64,000 nucleotides of DNA, taken from the NCBI GenBank assembly GCA_022641835.1, contig CP048716.1, forward strand, positions 1,922,001-1,986,000, given 5' to 3'. The notes under the pieces are model-generated. The model had not been told where the DNA came from and did not search any database. It worked only from the letters and a program-made list of their open reading frames with translations. Origin of the DNA: Petasospora fabianii (Eukaryota; Ascomycota; Saccharomycetes; Phaffomycetales; Wickerhamomycetaceae). Positions within the stretch are counted from its first letter, which is position 1. The number at the start of each line of letters is the position of its first letter. The translations under genes were made by a program, and so were the position numbers. This document shows positions 41,979 to 51,700 of this stretch, one piece after another.

Positions 41979-43982
41979 ATGGCCATCCACCCATTCGACT
42001 CCATCACCGACGCTGAGTTTTCCCTCACTGCAAAGCTCGTTAAGGGTGCCCACCCGGGCCACAAGATCCACTTTACCCAGATCGATAGACTTGATCCTCC
42101 AAAGAAGGACATGATCAGATTCCTCGATGCTGAGCGTGCCGGTGCCCCACTCCCAACCATCTACAGAAGAACTTACGCCTACTACTACCTTGACTCCAAG
42201 ATGCCAGTCTACAAGGCTCTCGTTAACGTCACCCTCGGTCACGTTATCACTAAGACCGCTGTCAAGGATGCCAACTCCGGTCCACTTCTTCCAGAGGACA
42301 TCATGGAGATTGAGGAGCTCTGTAAGACCCACCCAATTGTGGTTGCTGAGGCTAAGAAGCTCAAGCTCCCATCACACATTCAGCTCTGTTACGAGCCATG
42401 GATGTACGGAACCGACTCTGCTGATGTTAAGGAGCCAATGATGCAGGTTTACGTCTACGTCAAGGTTGACCACCCAGATGCTAACCACTACTCTCTCCCA
42501 GTGTTCTTCTCCCCAGTGTTCAAGTTGCTGACCAAGGAGTTCGTGAGAATGGACTACTTGCCAGGTGGTATCGATGAGAAGACCGTTGCCACACAGCCTT
42601 GGAACGAAGTCCCAGCTGTTGAGTACCACCCAGAATTGACCGGTGAGGAAGTCAGAGACATTAAGCCACTTCTTCTTAACCAGCCAGAAGGTACTTCCTT
42701 CAACATCGAAGGTGGTAAGGTTACCTGGCAAGGATGGGAATTCAGAGTTGCCACCAACGTCAGAGAAGGTGTTGTTCTTTACGACGTTTGGTTCAAGGGC
42801 CGCTCCTTGTTCTACAGAATCTCTCTTAACGAGATGACTGTTCCATACGGTGACCCAAGAGCTCCATACCACAGAAAGCAGGCTTTCGACTTGGGTGATT
42901 GCGGTTTCGGTGCCAATGCTAACCAGTTGAACTTGGGTTGTGACTGTCTTGGTGTCATCAAGTACTTGGACTGTCTCAGAACTGACCGTGAAGGTAACCC
43001 ACTTAAGCTTACAAACACTGTCTGTATGCATGAGCAGGATTACGGTATCTTGTACAAGCACATGAACTTCAGAAATGGTAATGCCGTTGTCACCAGAAGA
43101 AGAGAGTTTGTTGTCCAGACCATTGCTACTGTTGGTAACTACGAGTACATTGTCAACTTTGTCTTGGACCAGGTTGGAGCCATCACCGTTCAGGTCAGAG
43201 CCACTGGTATCTTGTCTACCATGCCAATTGAGGAAGGTAAGCACGTTGACTGGGGTACCAACATTGGTCCAGGTGTCATGGCTGCTTACCACCAGCACTT
43301 GCTCTCCTTCAGATTCGATACCAGAATTGACGGTGACAAGAACACTGTTGTCTATGATGACTACCACCCAATGCCAAGAGACCCAGTCTTGAACAAGTAC
43401 GGTGTCGGTTACGTTGGTAAGAGAACTATTGTTGACAAGGCTGGCTTCGTTGAGCAGTCTCCATTCACCAACAGAATTTACAAGGTCATCAACGAGGACT
43501 CCATCAACAAGGTTACCGGTAAGCCAGTTGGATACAAGTTTGAGATGCCAGCTAAGCAGATGATGATTGCTTCCCCAGACTCCTGGAACGTTAAGAGAGC
43601 TGCCTTTGCTACTAAGCAGTTCTGGGTCACAAAGTACAACGATGATCAGATGTACGCTGCTGGTGAGTTCACAAACCAGTCTCTCAGAGACACTGGTCTT
43701 GGAGAGTGGGCTGATGGCAAGACAAACGTCAGAAACGATGACACTGTTGTCTGGTGTACACTTGCTTTGACTCACCCACCATCCACTGAACAGTTCCCTG
43801 TCATGCCATCTGACTTCATGCAGTTCCTTGTCTCTCCATCTTCCTTCTTCGAGAAGAACCCAGCCTTGGATGTCCCATTGGCTAACAACAAGGTCAACAA
43901 GTCCAAGTACTACGAGGAGACCAACGGTTCCTCCATTTCTAGTGCTGAGGCCAAGGGTACTTGCTGTAAGACCACCCTCTGA
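41979..43982 (+). CDS. Copper amine oxidase
   Basis: Oxidatively deaminates primary amines to aldehyde, ammonia and hydrogen peroxide, letting the cell use amines as nitrogen. 667 residues, near the 692 of the Ogataea enzyme. The topaquinone precursor is Tyr388 in TVGNYEY. The copper ligands are the HQH of AAYHQHLLSFRFD and a later His in LALTHPPSTEQFP. The substrate-side region carries QAFDLGDCGFGANANQLNLG with the expected Asp base and CDCLGVIKYLD. N2/N3 domains occupy about the first 230 residues. The C-terminus TCCKTTL is not a clear SKL-type peroxisomal signal, unlike what is expected for a peroxisomal oxidase. Very strong codon bias implies high expression. Confidence 0.95.
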   Translation: MAIHPFDSITDAEFSLTAKLVKGAHPGHKIHFTQIDRLDPPKKDMIRFLDAERAGAPLPTIYRRTYAYYYLDSKMPVYKALVNVTLGHVITKTAVKDANSGPLLPEDIMEIEELCKTHPIVVAEAKKLKLPSHIQLCYEPWMYGTDSADVKEPMMQVYVYVKVDHPDANHYSLPVFFSPVFKLLTKEFVRMDYLPGGIDEKTVATQPWNEVPAVEYHPELTGEEVRDIKPLLLNQPEGTSFNIEGGKVTWQGWEFRVATNVREGVVLYDVWFKGRSLFYRISLNEMTVPYGDPRAPYHRKQAFDLGDCGFGANANQLNLGCDCLGVIKYLDCLRTDREGNPLKLTNTVCMHEQDYGILYKHMNFRNGNAVVTRRREFVVQTIATVGNYEYIVNFVLDQVGAITVQVRATGILSTMPIEEGKHVDWGTNIGPGVMAAYHQHLLSFRFDTRIDGDKNTVVYDDYHPMPRDPVLNKYGVGYVGKRTIVDKAGFVEQSPFTNRIYKVINEDSINKVTGKPVGYKFEMPAKQMMIASPDSWNVKRAAFATKQFWVTKYNDDQMYAAGEFTNQSLRDTGLGEWADGKTNVRNDDTVVWCTLALTHPPSTEQFPVMPSDFMQFLVSPSSFFEKNPALDVPLANNKVNKSKYYEETNGSSISSAEAKGTCCKTTL

Positions 43983-44336
43983 GTGATTGCTTAATTGCAA
44001 ACTTGCTCGTTTTTTATCATGGTTTAGGGGTTGATTTCAGCATCATTTTTGTTTCTTGTATATTAGGGTCAACTGGGTACCAATAAAACATATTCCGTAA
44101 AAGAAAAACATTTTAAACAATGTAGTGATTGACCGTCTATCACACGATATTTCGCGGCCTCAGCTAATGAAATCCCCTTTGTTGACATTCTGGAGTTCGC
44201 GAGCCAGCCAGCCTAAGATAGCGAAGTAAACAAACAACAAACGCGTCTTATCACCGCCACCCGAGACCCTCTTGTTCCTCACCAACGTCTCTTTAAAAAA
44301 TTTGCCTGCTTAGACCATTCGTTTAACCAGAGAATA
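43983..44336. other. Intergenic, amine oxidase / ABF2
   Basis: 3' flank of the amine oxidase, then the ABF2 promoter with an A/T run (CTTTAAAAAATTT) about 45 bases before the ATG. No gene seen. Confidence 0.5.
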
Positions 44337-44966
44337 ATGTTGTCAATGCTCAGATCCCGTCTTGCTGCCCGCGTGGTTGCTCCTTCGTTCGCCGCCGCCA
44401 CCGCCGTGGCCCCACTTACATCTCAGTTCTCTACTTTGAGCATTACCCTCGCACCAAAGAAGAAGACTGCTTCTCCAAAGAAGGCCCCAGCAAAGAAGCC
44501 AGCTCCAAAGCCAAAGAAAATCAAGAGAACGGTTTCTGCTTACTGCTTCTTTGTCAAGGACGCCTTCGTCAACGACCGTGAAGAGCTCATGGCTGTTCCA
44601 TTCAAGGAAAGAGCTGCTCTGTTGAGACAGAAGTGGAATTCCCTCTCTCAGTCTGAGCTTAACAAGTACAACGAGTTGCATGAGAAGGACGCCGAGAGAA
44701 ATGCCGCTGAGGTTGCTGAAAAGATTAAGAACGGTCCACCAAAGAGACCATTAACCGGTTACTTCACTTGGTTGATGGAGGAGAGACCAACATTGATTGC
44801 TCATAACCCAGGTGCTTCCTCGAAGGAACTCATCAAGCTCGGTGCTGAAGGTTGGAAGAATCTTCCTGAGTATGAGAAGCAGACCTACAATCACGAGGCT
44901 GCCAAAAACCTTGCTAAGTGGAGTGCTCAGTACGCTAAATGGAAGGTTCAGCAGGAAGCTGCTTGA
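44337..44966 (+). CDS. ABF2: Mitochondrial DNA-packaging HMG protein
   Basis: HMG-box protein that compacts mitochondrial DNA into nucleoids. 209 residues (yeast Abf2 183). A presequence of about 35 residues (MLSMLRSRLAARVVAPSFAA) is followed by a Lys/Pro/Ala-rich linker (KKTASPKKAPAKKPAPKPKK). Box 1 covers about 62-128 (RTVSAYCFFVKDAFVNDREE) and box 2 about 134-200 (PKRPLTGYFTWLMEERPTLI). Two tandem boxes with a mitochondrial leader define Abf2/TFAM-type proteins. It converges on the IRC21-like gene exactly as YMR072W does on YMR073C. Confidence 0.93.
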   Translation: MLSMLRSRLAARVVAPSFAAATAVAPLTSQFSTLSITLAPKKKTASPKKAPAKKPAPKPKKIKRTVSAYCFFVKDAFVNDREELMAVPFKERAALLRQKWNSLSQSELNKYNELHEKDAERNAAEVAEKIKNGPPKRPLTGYFTWLMEERPTLIAHNPGASSKELIKLGAEGWKNLPEYEKQTYNHEAAKNLAKWSAQYAKWKVQQEAA

Positions 44967-45301
44967 TTTCTCAGTTGTTTTTAACTTCTTCACACCTGCT
45001 CCCCGTGTTTGTTATATGTAATGTGCTGCTGAGATGTGCCTGATCAAGCGTAAAACTCACCACCATTTACACTTTGTTTAATGCAGGCACTTTGTTCCCA
45101 TGAACTATTACTGCTCTACCTTTTTTTGTTCCTTGAGCACCACAAAATGTGTATTTACAATCTATGTTCTATACTATGCAAGCAATCGTACAGACTTAAT
45201 ATAATAAGTGACCCCAACGGGGCTGGTAATGCAGCCTGGCCAGGATACTACTCCCTTCATAAATATCTTTGCTATCTCATTGACGTTAAATAATGATCTT
45301 A
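44967..45301. other. Intergenic between convergent ABF2 and IRC21
   Basis: Two 3' flanks; no gene seen. Confidence 0.5.
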
Positions 45302-45865
45302 TCATCCAATAAACATTCCCACGAGACACTTCTCCAACATCCGTTCGTAATTTACCCAAGCATGATACTTCATGAAGAGCGAAGTACCGTCCTTTCCAGC
45401 GCATTTCATGATCTCATCGACTCCTCCAGGGTGGAACCTTAGATAGGGCGTTATGTTGTAAACCTTGCCATTCAAAACAGTCCAGCAATCGTCGACTGTC
45501 TTATGGGACTTCAGGAGGTCCTTCGAGACTCTGACGGGGAAGTCTCGTGGATCGATACCCCTCAGGTTCTTTCCCGATGAGTTCAATGCGGCCCAGTCGA
45601 GTGGCGAGCAGCCGGGTTGAAGCACCACTTTATGCCGAGCGCCCGCTCTCTGAGCACTGTTAATAGCTGGGAATGAAGCACTCGCCGATGGAGGGGCTAG
45701 AACACCTTGTGGGACTCGGTTTGGTGTCGGCAGCCGTTGTGACGATGGTGTTGGAAGATTGGGTACTCGGGCTCTCTGAGAAGCGGACGGCGGTATCGTC
45801 GACGGTTGGGACCGCTGTGCCAAGAGTCGAGCCTGTATAGGATTTAGTGGGGTTTGACCATCCAT
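45302..45865 (-). CDS. IRC21: Cytochrome b5-domain protein Irc21
   Basis: 187 residues (yeast YMR073C 201). The N-terminal 75 residues are Pro/Ser/Arg-rich and disordered. A short conserved lead-in (PGCSPLDWAALNSSGKNLRG, about 84-103) resembles the region before the b5 fold in Ncb5or-type proteins. The b5 domain at about 107-187 has both axial heme ligands: His145 in FHPGG and His168 in KYHAWVN. No membrane anchor and no flavin domain, so an electron-transfer partner must be separate. The yeast gene affects recombination-centre numbers and DNA-damage tolerance by unknown means. Neighbourhood matches YMR072W-YMR073C. Confidence 0.9.
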   Translation of the reverse strand: MDGQTPLNPIQARLLAQRSQPSTIPPSASQRARVPNLPTPSSQRLPTPNRVPQGVLAPPSASASFPAINSAQRAGARHKVVLQPGCSPLDWAALNSSGKNLRGIDPRDFPVRVSKDLLKSHKTVDDCWTVLNGKVYNITPYLRFHPGGVDEIMKCAGKDGTSLFMKYHAWVNYERMLEKCLVGMFIG

Positions 45866-46401
45866 AACGTGTAAGTGATCTAAGTAGAGATGCTCTGTGG
45901 GTTAATAGAGATTGATGTGTGATCTCCATCGCGTCTATCAGGCCCACATCTGGGATGAGCTCTTCCCTAAAACATCCATACACCATTTGAGCGGCTTCCC
46001 CGTCGATGACGGCAGCAGCATCAGCCAACGAAAAGTGGAACTGGAACCGGAGTCGGAGTGGACTTGACGGGCCGTGCTTCCCACCATTTCTGCTTTTAAG
46101 GCCACTAACTTGACTAAAGAACTATTCTAGACCCACCACAGTGTTTCCTAGTCCCCCAAAGAGCCACTTTAGTTCCATTCTACACTTTTGTTGTGACCCG
46201 TCAGACCCTTAAGCAAGCATCCGGGGAAACTAAGCGTTACCGTTCCGAGATAGGATCAACTGGAGGAAATTTCGCCACATTGCAATCCTGACCACTACCA
46301 TACACAACACATCAACACAGATCATCGGAAGGCTCATTTAACCGAACTCAATAGTCTGTTCCACCCACTTGTCTCCGAATTTACCGTGTTGCGGCTAGTT
46401 G
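45866..46401. other. Divergent promoter IRC21 / UBP1
   Basis: GTAAGT at 45871 and CACTAAC (46103-46109) with TTCTAG at 46130 look like intron signals on the plus strand, but the exon they imply would begin inside IRC21. No gene seen. Confidence 0.4.
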
Positions 46402-48678
46402 ATGTCATTTTTGGACCAGCTGATACACCGTACACATTTCGGAACACAACAGCTTCGTATCACGAAGGAGGAGTACATTCAGAGGGTATCAACCAACTTG
46501 CTTGATTATCTATACCTCAAGCATTGGAAACTGGCATCACAAGAGCACCGCATTCGTATGCTCCTTGCGACTACACTCACATTTCTGTCTGTGTACATCG
46601 CCGCACCATCCATCAAGTACTATTTCCTCTCTGAAGAAGAAAAGCAGAAAATGTTCAGCTCAAAAAGACAAGATAAGCACACCACCGGTCTCATAAACAC
46701 AAGAAATGACTGTTTCGCCAACTCATCCGTGCAGGCATTTGCTGCCCTGCCGGGACTAAACACATACCTCAATGAGATGATTAAACAGCATCAACTCATG
46801 GACTCTCTTCCATTACCCAAGGATGACCCAGCTCCAGGAATCCCACTTCATTTGGCACTGGCTGATATTGTGGCCACTCTTCAAGAGCCAATCACCTCAT
46901 CCAAAGAAGTCTCTGTTTGGCCATTCCTACAAGTCATTGAAAAGATTTTCAGCTCTAAGATCTCCACGAACCAAAATGATGCACATGAACTTGTCCAGCT
47001 CATTCTCGAGACCCTTGATAACGAAACTACAAAACTGAAGAAGTATGCCAAGAAGCACAAACTCAATCTCTTAATACCGGAACTTCCTTTCAATGGTCTT
47101 CTTGCTGATCAGTTGACGTGTTACTCTTGTCTCAACTCATCTAAACCAAGTTTCCATCCATTCTCAGTTATGTCCTTGCCTGTCCCACAGGAAAGATCTG
47201 CTACACTCAGTGACATGCTCAAAACCAACGAGGTTGAGACTATCAACGGTTACCATTGTCTCAGGTGTAAGCTCAAGGCTATCCTCAAGATTGAGAACGA
47301 GAAAATTGAGAAAGGGATTCCCCTCAATGAAGACGAAGCCCAGATTGTATCAAAGCTCAAGGTCATGGAACCGAACTTGACCATCAATGATGATCTCCCT
47401 GAACCACTTGAGCAGTGGGTTAAGGAATACACCTCACAAGGTTTTAAGACGTCAGACTTGCTCTCGACTATCGTGAAGAAGACACTCGTTGTCAAGCCAC
47501 CAAACCTCCTCACAGTCCACTTGTCAAGATCTATGTTCACTGCCAACCACCTCACAAGAAACAGTTGCAGAGTTGAATTCGAAGAAACATTGACCCTCGA
47601 TGTTGACGAGAATCTGGCCCGTGAGTACGAAATTAGACAGAAGGCATCCAAGCGAAACAAGAAGCAGAGTACAACAGTCACTCCAGCAGGTGAGATTATT
47701 GATAATGCTGAGAATGAGGATATCGACGATGACATCGACGACGATGACGATATTGATGGGATTGAAGGCTATGACGATGACAGACATGAGCCTGAACAGC
47801 TCAAGAGAATCCACTCGAAGGTGTTGACACAGCACGATGAAGATGCCGGTCATGTTGAGGATGCTGAACATTCTGAAAATGCCAACTCAGACTCCCTAGG
47901 CTCCGAACCTAGGGACTCTTCCACAGATGCAACAAGCATTGGCTCGAGGGAGAATGATGTTGAGGATGAAGAACCAGAAGATGACGACAATGCATCTACG
48001 AACAGTGATGCTCTATCTGATGAGCTCAACATCATTAAAGACAAGGTGAGATACAGACTTCGTGCTGTAATCAGACACCAGGGCACTCATCAGGCTGGTC
48101 ACTATGAGTGTTACCGTCATAAGCCGCTATTCGTGAAGGACTCCAGTACCGGAAAGGTGATCTGCCTAACCCCAAAGATTGTGGGATGGGAAACTGATCA
48201 ACCCCCTCCATCTTCCTCTCCAGTAGCATCACCAACACTGAGACACCCAGAACCCGTGGCTGAAGGTAAGCCTTCCAACTTCTTATCACCTGGATCTACT
48301 CCAGCTGATAGTGTTTCCAGAAACTCTGATGCGGTTGAGTCGGGTGAAGAAGGTGAGGGCTCGTTTTCGAGGTTCAGAAGTAGACTTGGATCTATTGTGT
48401 CTCGTCGTTCCTCTATCAGTCACTCACCACAACCACCTCGTGACTCTGGTGGTCCCCTCCCAACACCGAATGTGGCAGACATCACGGCCTCTTTCGCACA
48501 GTTCGACATGAATGCTGCCTCCCAGGATAAGAACAAGAAGTACAAGAAGGTTTCAACCGTCTCGAAATACCCATACTGGAGAATCTCTGATACCACTGTC
48601 AATGAGGCCAAGAGCAGTCAGTTGTTGGCAGAGAGAACAGCGGTCTACATGATCTACTACGAGAGAGTTGGTCATTAG
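46402..48678 (+). CDS. UBP1: Ubiquitin-specific protease Ubp1
   Basis: Cysteine protease that removes ubiquitin. 758 residues from ATG 46402 (yeast 809). A hydrophobic segment at about 52-72 (MLLATTLTFLSVYIAAPSI) gives the membrane anchor seen in the long yeast isoform. The Cys box is GLINTRNDCFANSSVQAFAA with Cys104; zinc-knuckle-like CYSC and CLRC pairs follow; the His box is HQGTHQAGHYECYRHK. A long acidic insertion (about 430-560, DDDIDDDDDIDG) splits the catalytic domain before the His box, as is common in this subfamily. It ends WRISDTTVNEAKSS, the usual last strand. It is convergent with DUR1,2, 119 bases away. Confidence 0.93.
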   Translation: MSFLDQLIHRTHFGTQQLRITKEEYIQRVSTNLLDYLYLKHWKLASQEHRIRMLLATTLTFLSVYIAAPSIKYYFLSEEEKQKMFSSKRQDKHTTGLINTRNDCFANSSVQAFAALPGLNTYLNEMIKQHQLMDSLPLPKDDPAPGIPLHLALADIVATLQEPITSSKEVSVWPFLQVIEKIFSSKISTNQNDAHELVQLILETLDNETTKLKKYAKKHKLNLLIPELPFNGLLADQLTCYSCLNSSKPSFHPFSVMSLPVPQERSATLSDMLKTNEVETINGYHCLRCKLKAILKIENEKIEKGIPLNEDEAQIVSKLKVMEPNLTINDDLPEPLEQWVKEYTSQGFKTSDLLSTIVKKTLVVKPPNLLTVHLSRSMFTANHLTRNSCRVEFEETLTLDVDENLAREYEIRQKASKRNKKQSTTVTPAGEIIDNAENEDIDDDIDDDDDIDGIEGYDDDRHEPEQLKRIHSKVLTQHDEDAGHVEDAEHSENANSDSLGSEPRDSSTDATSIGSRENDVEDEEPEDDDNASTNSDALSDELNIIKDKVRYRLRAVIRHQGTHQAGHYECYRHKPLFVKDSSTGKVICLTPKIVGWETDQPPPSSSPVASPTLRHPEPVAEGKPSNFLSPGSTPADSVSRNSDAVESGEEGEGSFSRFRSRLGSIVSRRSSISHSPQPPRDSGGPLPTPNVADITASFAQFDMNAASQDKNKKYKKVSTVSKYPYWRISDTTVNEAKSSQLLAERTAVYMIYYERVGH

Positions 48679-48797
48679 TAATCCAATCACTAGTTAAATT
48701 GTATCAATACCATATCGAGATTATCATTAAAAAACTATACAAGAAATAAATTAAGATCGTTAACACCACCACAACCAGTGGACACATCATACGACAA

Positions 48798-51700
48798 CTA
48801 GACAATGACAGCAACAACATCACCAGCGTCAACCATATCACCGTTGGAGTGAACAATCTTGTACACCTTACCTTTCTTTGGAGAAGAGACAGTCATCTCA
48901 GTCTTCATTGCCTCAAGGACAACAAGTCCCTGACCAACCTCAACTTCATCACCAACCTGGGTGAGAGTTTTCCAGAATCTACCAGAGTTCTCAGAGTAGA
49001 CAAGCTCAGCACCCTCTGGGTAGGATTCCTCCTCGGCCTGCTTTGGACCGCCAGTCTTCTCCAAGTCAGCGTTTGCAACCTGAATCAGCTGGGCGAACTC
49101 GTCAGCCTTCTCACCCTTCTGGGATTCCTGGAAAACAGCAATGGACTCAGAGTTCTTCTGGATCCATCTCAAGTACTCCTCGTGGTCAAAGACAGACTCC
49201 TCATATTCAACCTTGAATTGACCATGCTTGGTATCCTCAGTGAACTTGTCAATCTCCTCCTCAGAAACTGGGTAGAACTCAACCTGATCGAATGGAGTCA
49301 ACAACCATGGGTGCTCAGTGGAGTGAGATCCAAGTTTGAGCTTATCCCAGATAGGAATGGTACGACCAACCAACTGGTAACCACCAGGGGAATCCATGGC
49401 GTAGATACACATGTACATACCACCAATACCAACAGCACCATTTGGAGTGAAGGTTCTGGCTGGGTTGTACTTAGTACCAAGCAGTCTCTGACGTGGGTCC
49501 AGTGGAACAGCACATGGTGCACCCAAGAACACATCACCAAGGCCAAGGACCAAGAATCTGGCACTGTAAACCATGTCTTTGACATCCTCACGCTTAATGT
49601 CATTGACATCAGCAATGAAGTCAACATTGTTTGGCAACCATGGGGCATCAGCACGAATAGTCTCACGGTAACGCTTGACAGCATCCAAAACAACAGAGTC
49701 CTCAAATGCCATTGGAAGTTTGAAGACCTTAGACTTAATTTGCCACTTGTTCTGGAACAAAATCTCACGCTCATAAGCAATCAATGTCTCAATCAACTTG
49801 GACTGTGAGATGGCATTACCGTCAAATTCAACTAAAACAGATCTCACACCCTGAGACATCTCAACTATACCAACCGTCTGGTGTGTGTCAACAAGCTCAA
49901 TCAAACGGTTGATTCTGTAGGAAACATTCAAGTCAAGCTTCAACTCACCGTATTCAACAAGGACGTAGCGGTCACCAGCCTGTCTGTATGTGACCAATGG
50001 GGCACGGTCATCTGGCTTGAAAGTGGCAACAATTGGGTTCTCTGGTTTAGAGAGAGCAAGCTTTGAGAGATCAGTTGGGTAGACGCCGTCAAAAGACTCA
50101 ATAGACTTATCCTGGATAGACTTCAAGTCTCTAGCAGAGTCATAAGTAATAGGAACAAACTGGATGAGATCACCTGGTTTGACTTGACCAATCTTCCACA
50201 TCTCAGCATCGGCAACAACAGCTTCACAGACGAAACCACCAAGCGATGGACCATCACAAGTCAAGATAACTGGCTCATCACCGGTAAAGTTGATAGCACC
50301 AATGGAGTATACGTAGTCGTGCTGGTTCGATGGATGCAAACCAGCTTCACCACCATCAAGTCTAGCCCACTTTGGCTTAGGACCAATCAATCTGACACCA
50401 AATCTGTTGGAGTTGTAGTGGACTTTCCACTTCTCGGAGAAGAACTCCTCAACGGACTCGGCCTTGAAGAAATCTGGAGAGCCATGCGGACCACATGTGA
50501 CACCAACAGTCCACTCCTTGGCTTCGAGCTGTGGAATCAGCTCAGTTGGGAGAGCAAGTGGCTCAGACTCTGGAGCTGGCAAGGTATTGGATGGCAAATA
50601 TGGCTGACCAAGGAACAAGACATCACCAACCTTCAAGACTCTACCATTGTAACCACCCATGTTTCCAAGAGCGAAGGTAGATCTGGAGCCCAAGTACTCA
50701 GTCACATCAATACCACCTCTGATGGCCAAATAAGCTCTGCAACCCTTCGTCAGCTTACCAATAGCGAGCTTGTCACCTCTCTTCAAGTTCACCGGCTCCC
50801 ACTGTTTGACAACAGTATCGTTAACCTTCACCTCAACTTCACCACCAGTGACAGCAATGACAGCGTCAGAGTGGAACATCATAGATGGACCATTCAAGGT
50901 GACCTCAATAGCAGGAGCAGCCTTAGCGTTACCGACGATCTTGTTGGCCAATCTGAAAGAGTAAGAATCCATTGGACCAGATGGTGGAACGCCGATTCTC
51001 CAGTAGCCAGTTCTACCTGGGTAATCCTGAACAGTAGTGTAGGCACCAGGTGTCAGGATCTCAAAGGCATTGGCCTGGTAGTCATAAGAGTCCAAGATCT
51101 TGGTGTGCATCTTGGCAGCTGAGAACATCTCAGAGTTGGCAACAGATCTCAAGTAGTCCAAGTTGGTAATGACACCGTACACCACAGTCTCGTCCAAAGC
51201 CTTCTGCAAAAGTCTCAAAGCATCAGCACGGTCCTTACCATGAACAATGATCTTAGCCAAAGTTGGATCGTACTCAGCAGAGACGACAGTACCCTTCTCA
51301 ACCCAAGTGTCGATTCTAGCCCACTCTGGGAAGACAACATCAGTGAGCTGACCTGGAGATGGTTTAAAGCCCTTCACTGGGTTCTCGGCGTACAGTCTGG
51401 CCTCCATAGAAGCACCAGTAATCTCAATCTTTTGACTCTTAAAGTCTGGTGCATTGTCGGCAGCAATGTACAACATCCATTCAACCAAGTCCAAGCCTGT
51501 GACAGCCTCGGTGACTGGATGCTCAACCTGCAGACGAGCATTGACTTCCAAGAAGAAAAACTCATCTCTTTTCTCTTCGTAGATGAACTCAACGGTACCA
51601 GCACACTTGTAATTCATGGAAGCACCAAGCTGCTCAGCAGCCTTTCTCATGGCCTGTCTGGTAGTCTCTGGCAAGTTTGGAGCTGGAGTCTCCTCAATGA

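Noticed and set aside
42372-44000. 542-codon minus-strand ORF opposite the amine oxidase
   Set aside because: Antisense shadow caused by codon bias; the plus strand has full catalytic residues.
45871-46130. Possible 260-base leader intron of UBP1
   Set aside because: The first exon would lie within the IRC21 coding region on the other strand; nothing coding supports it.
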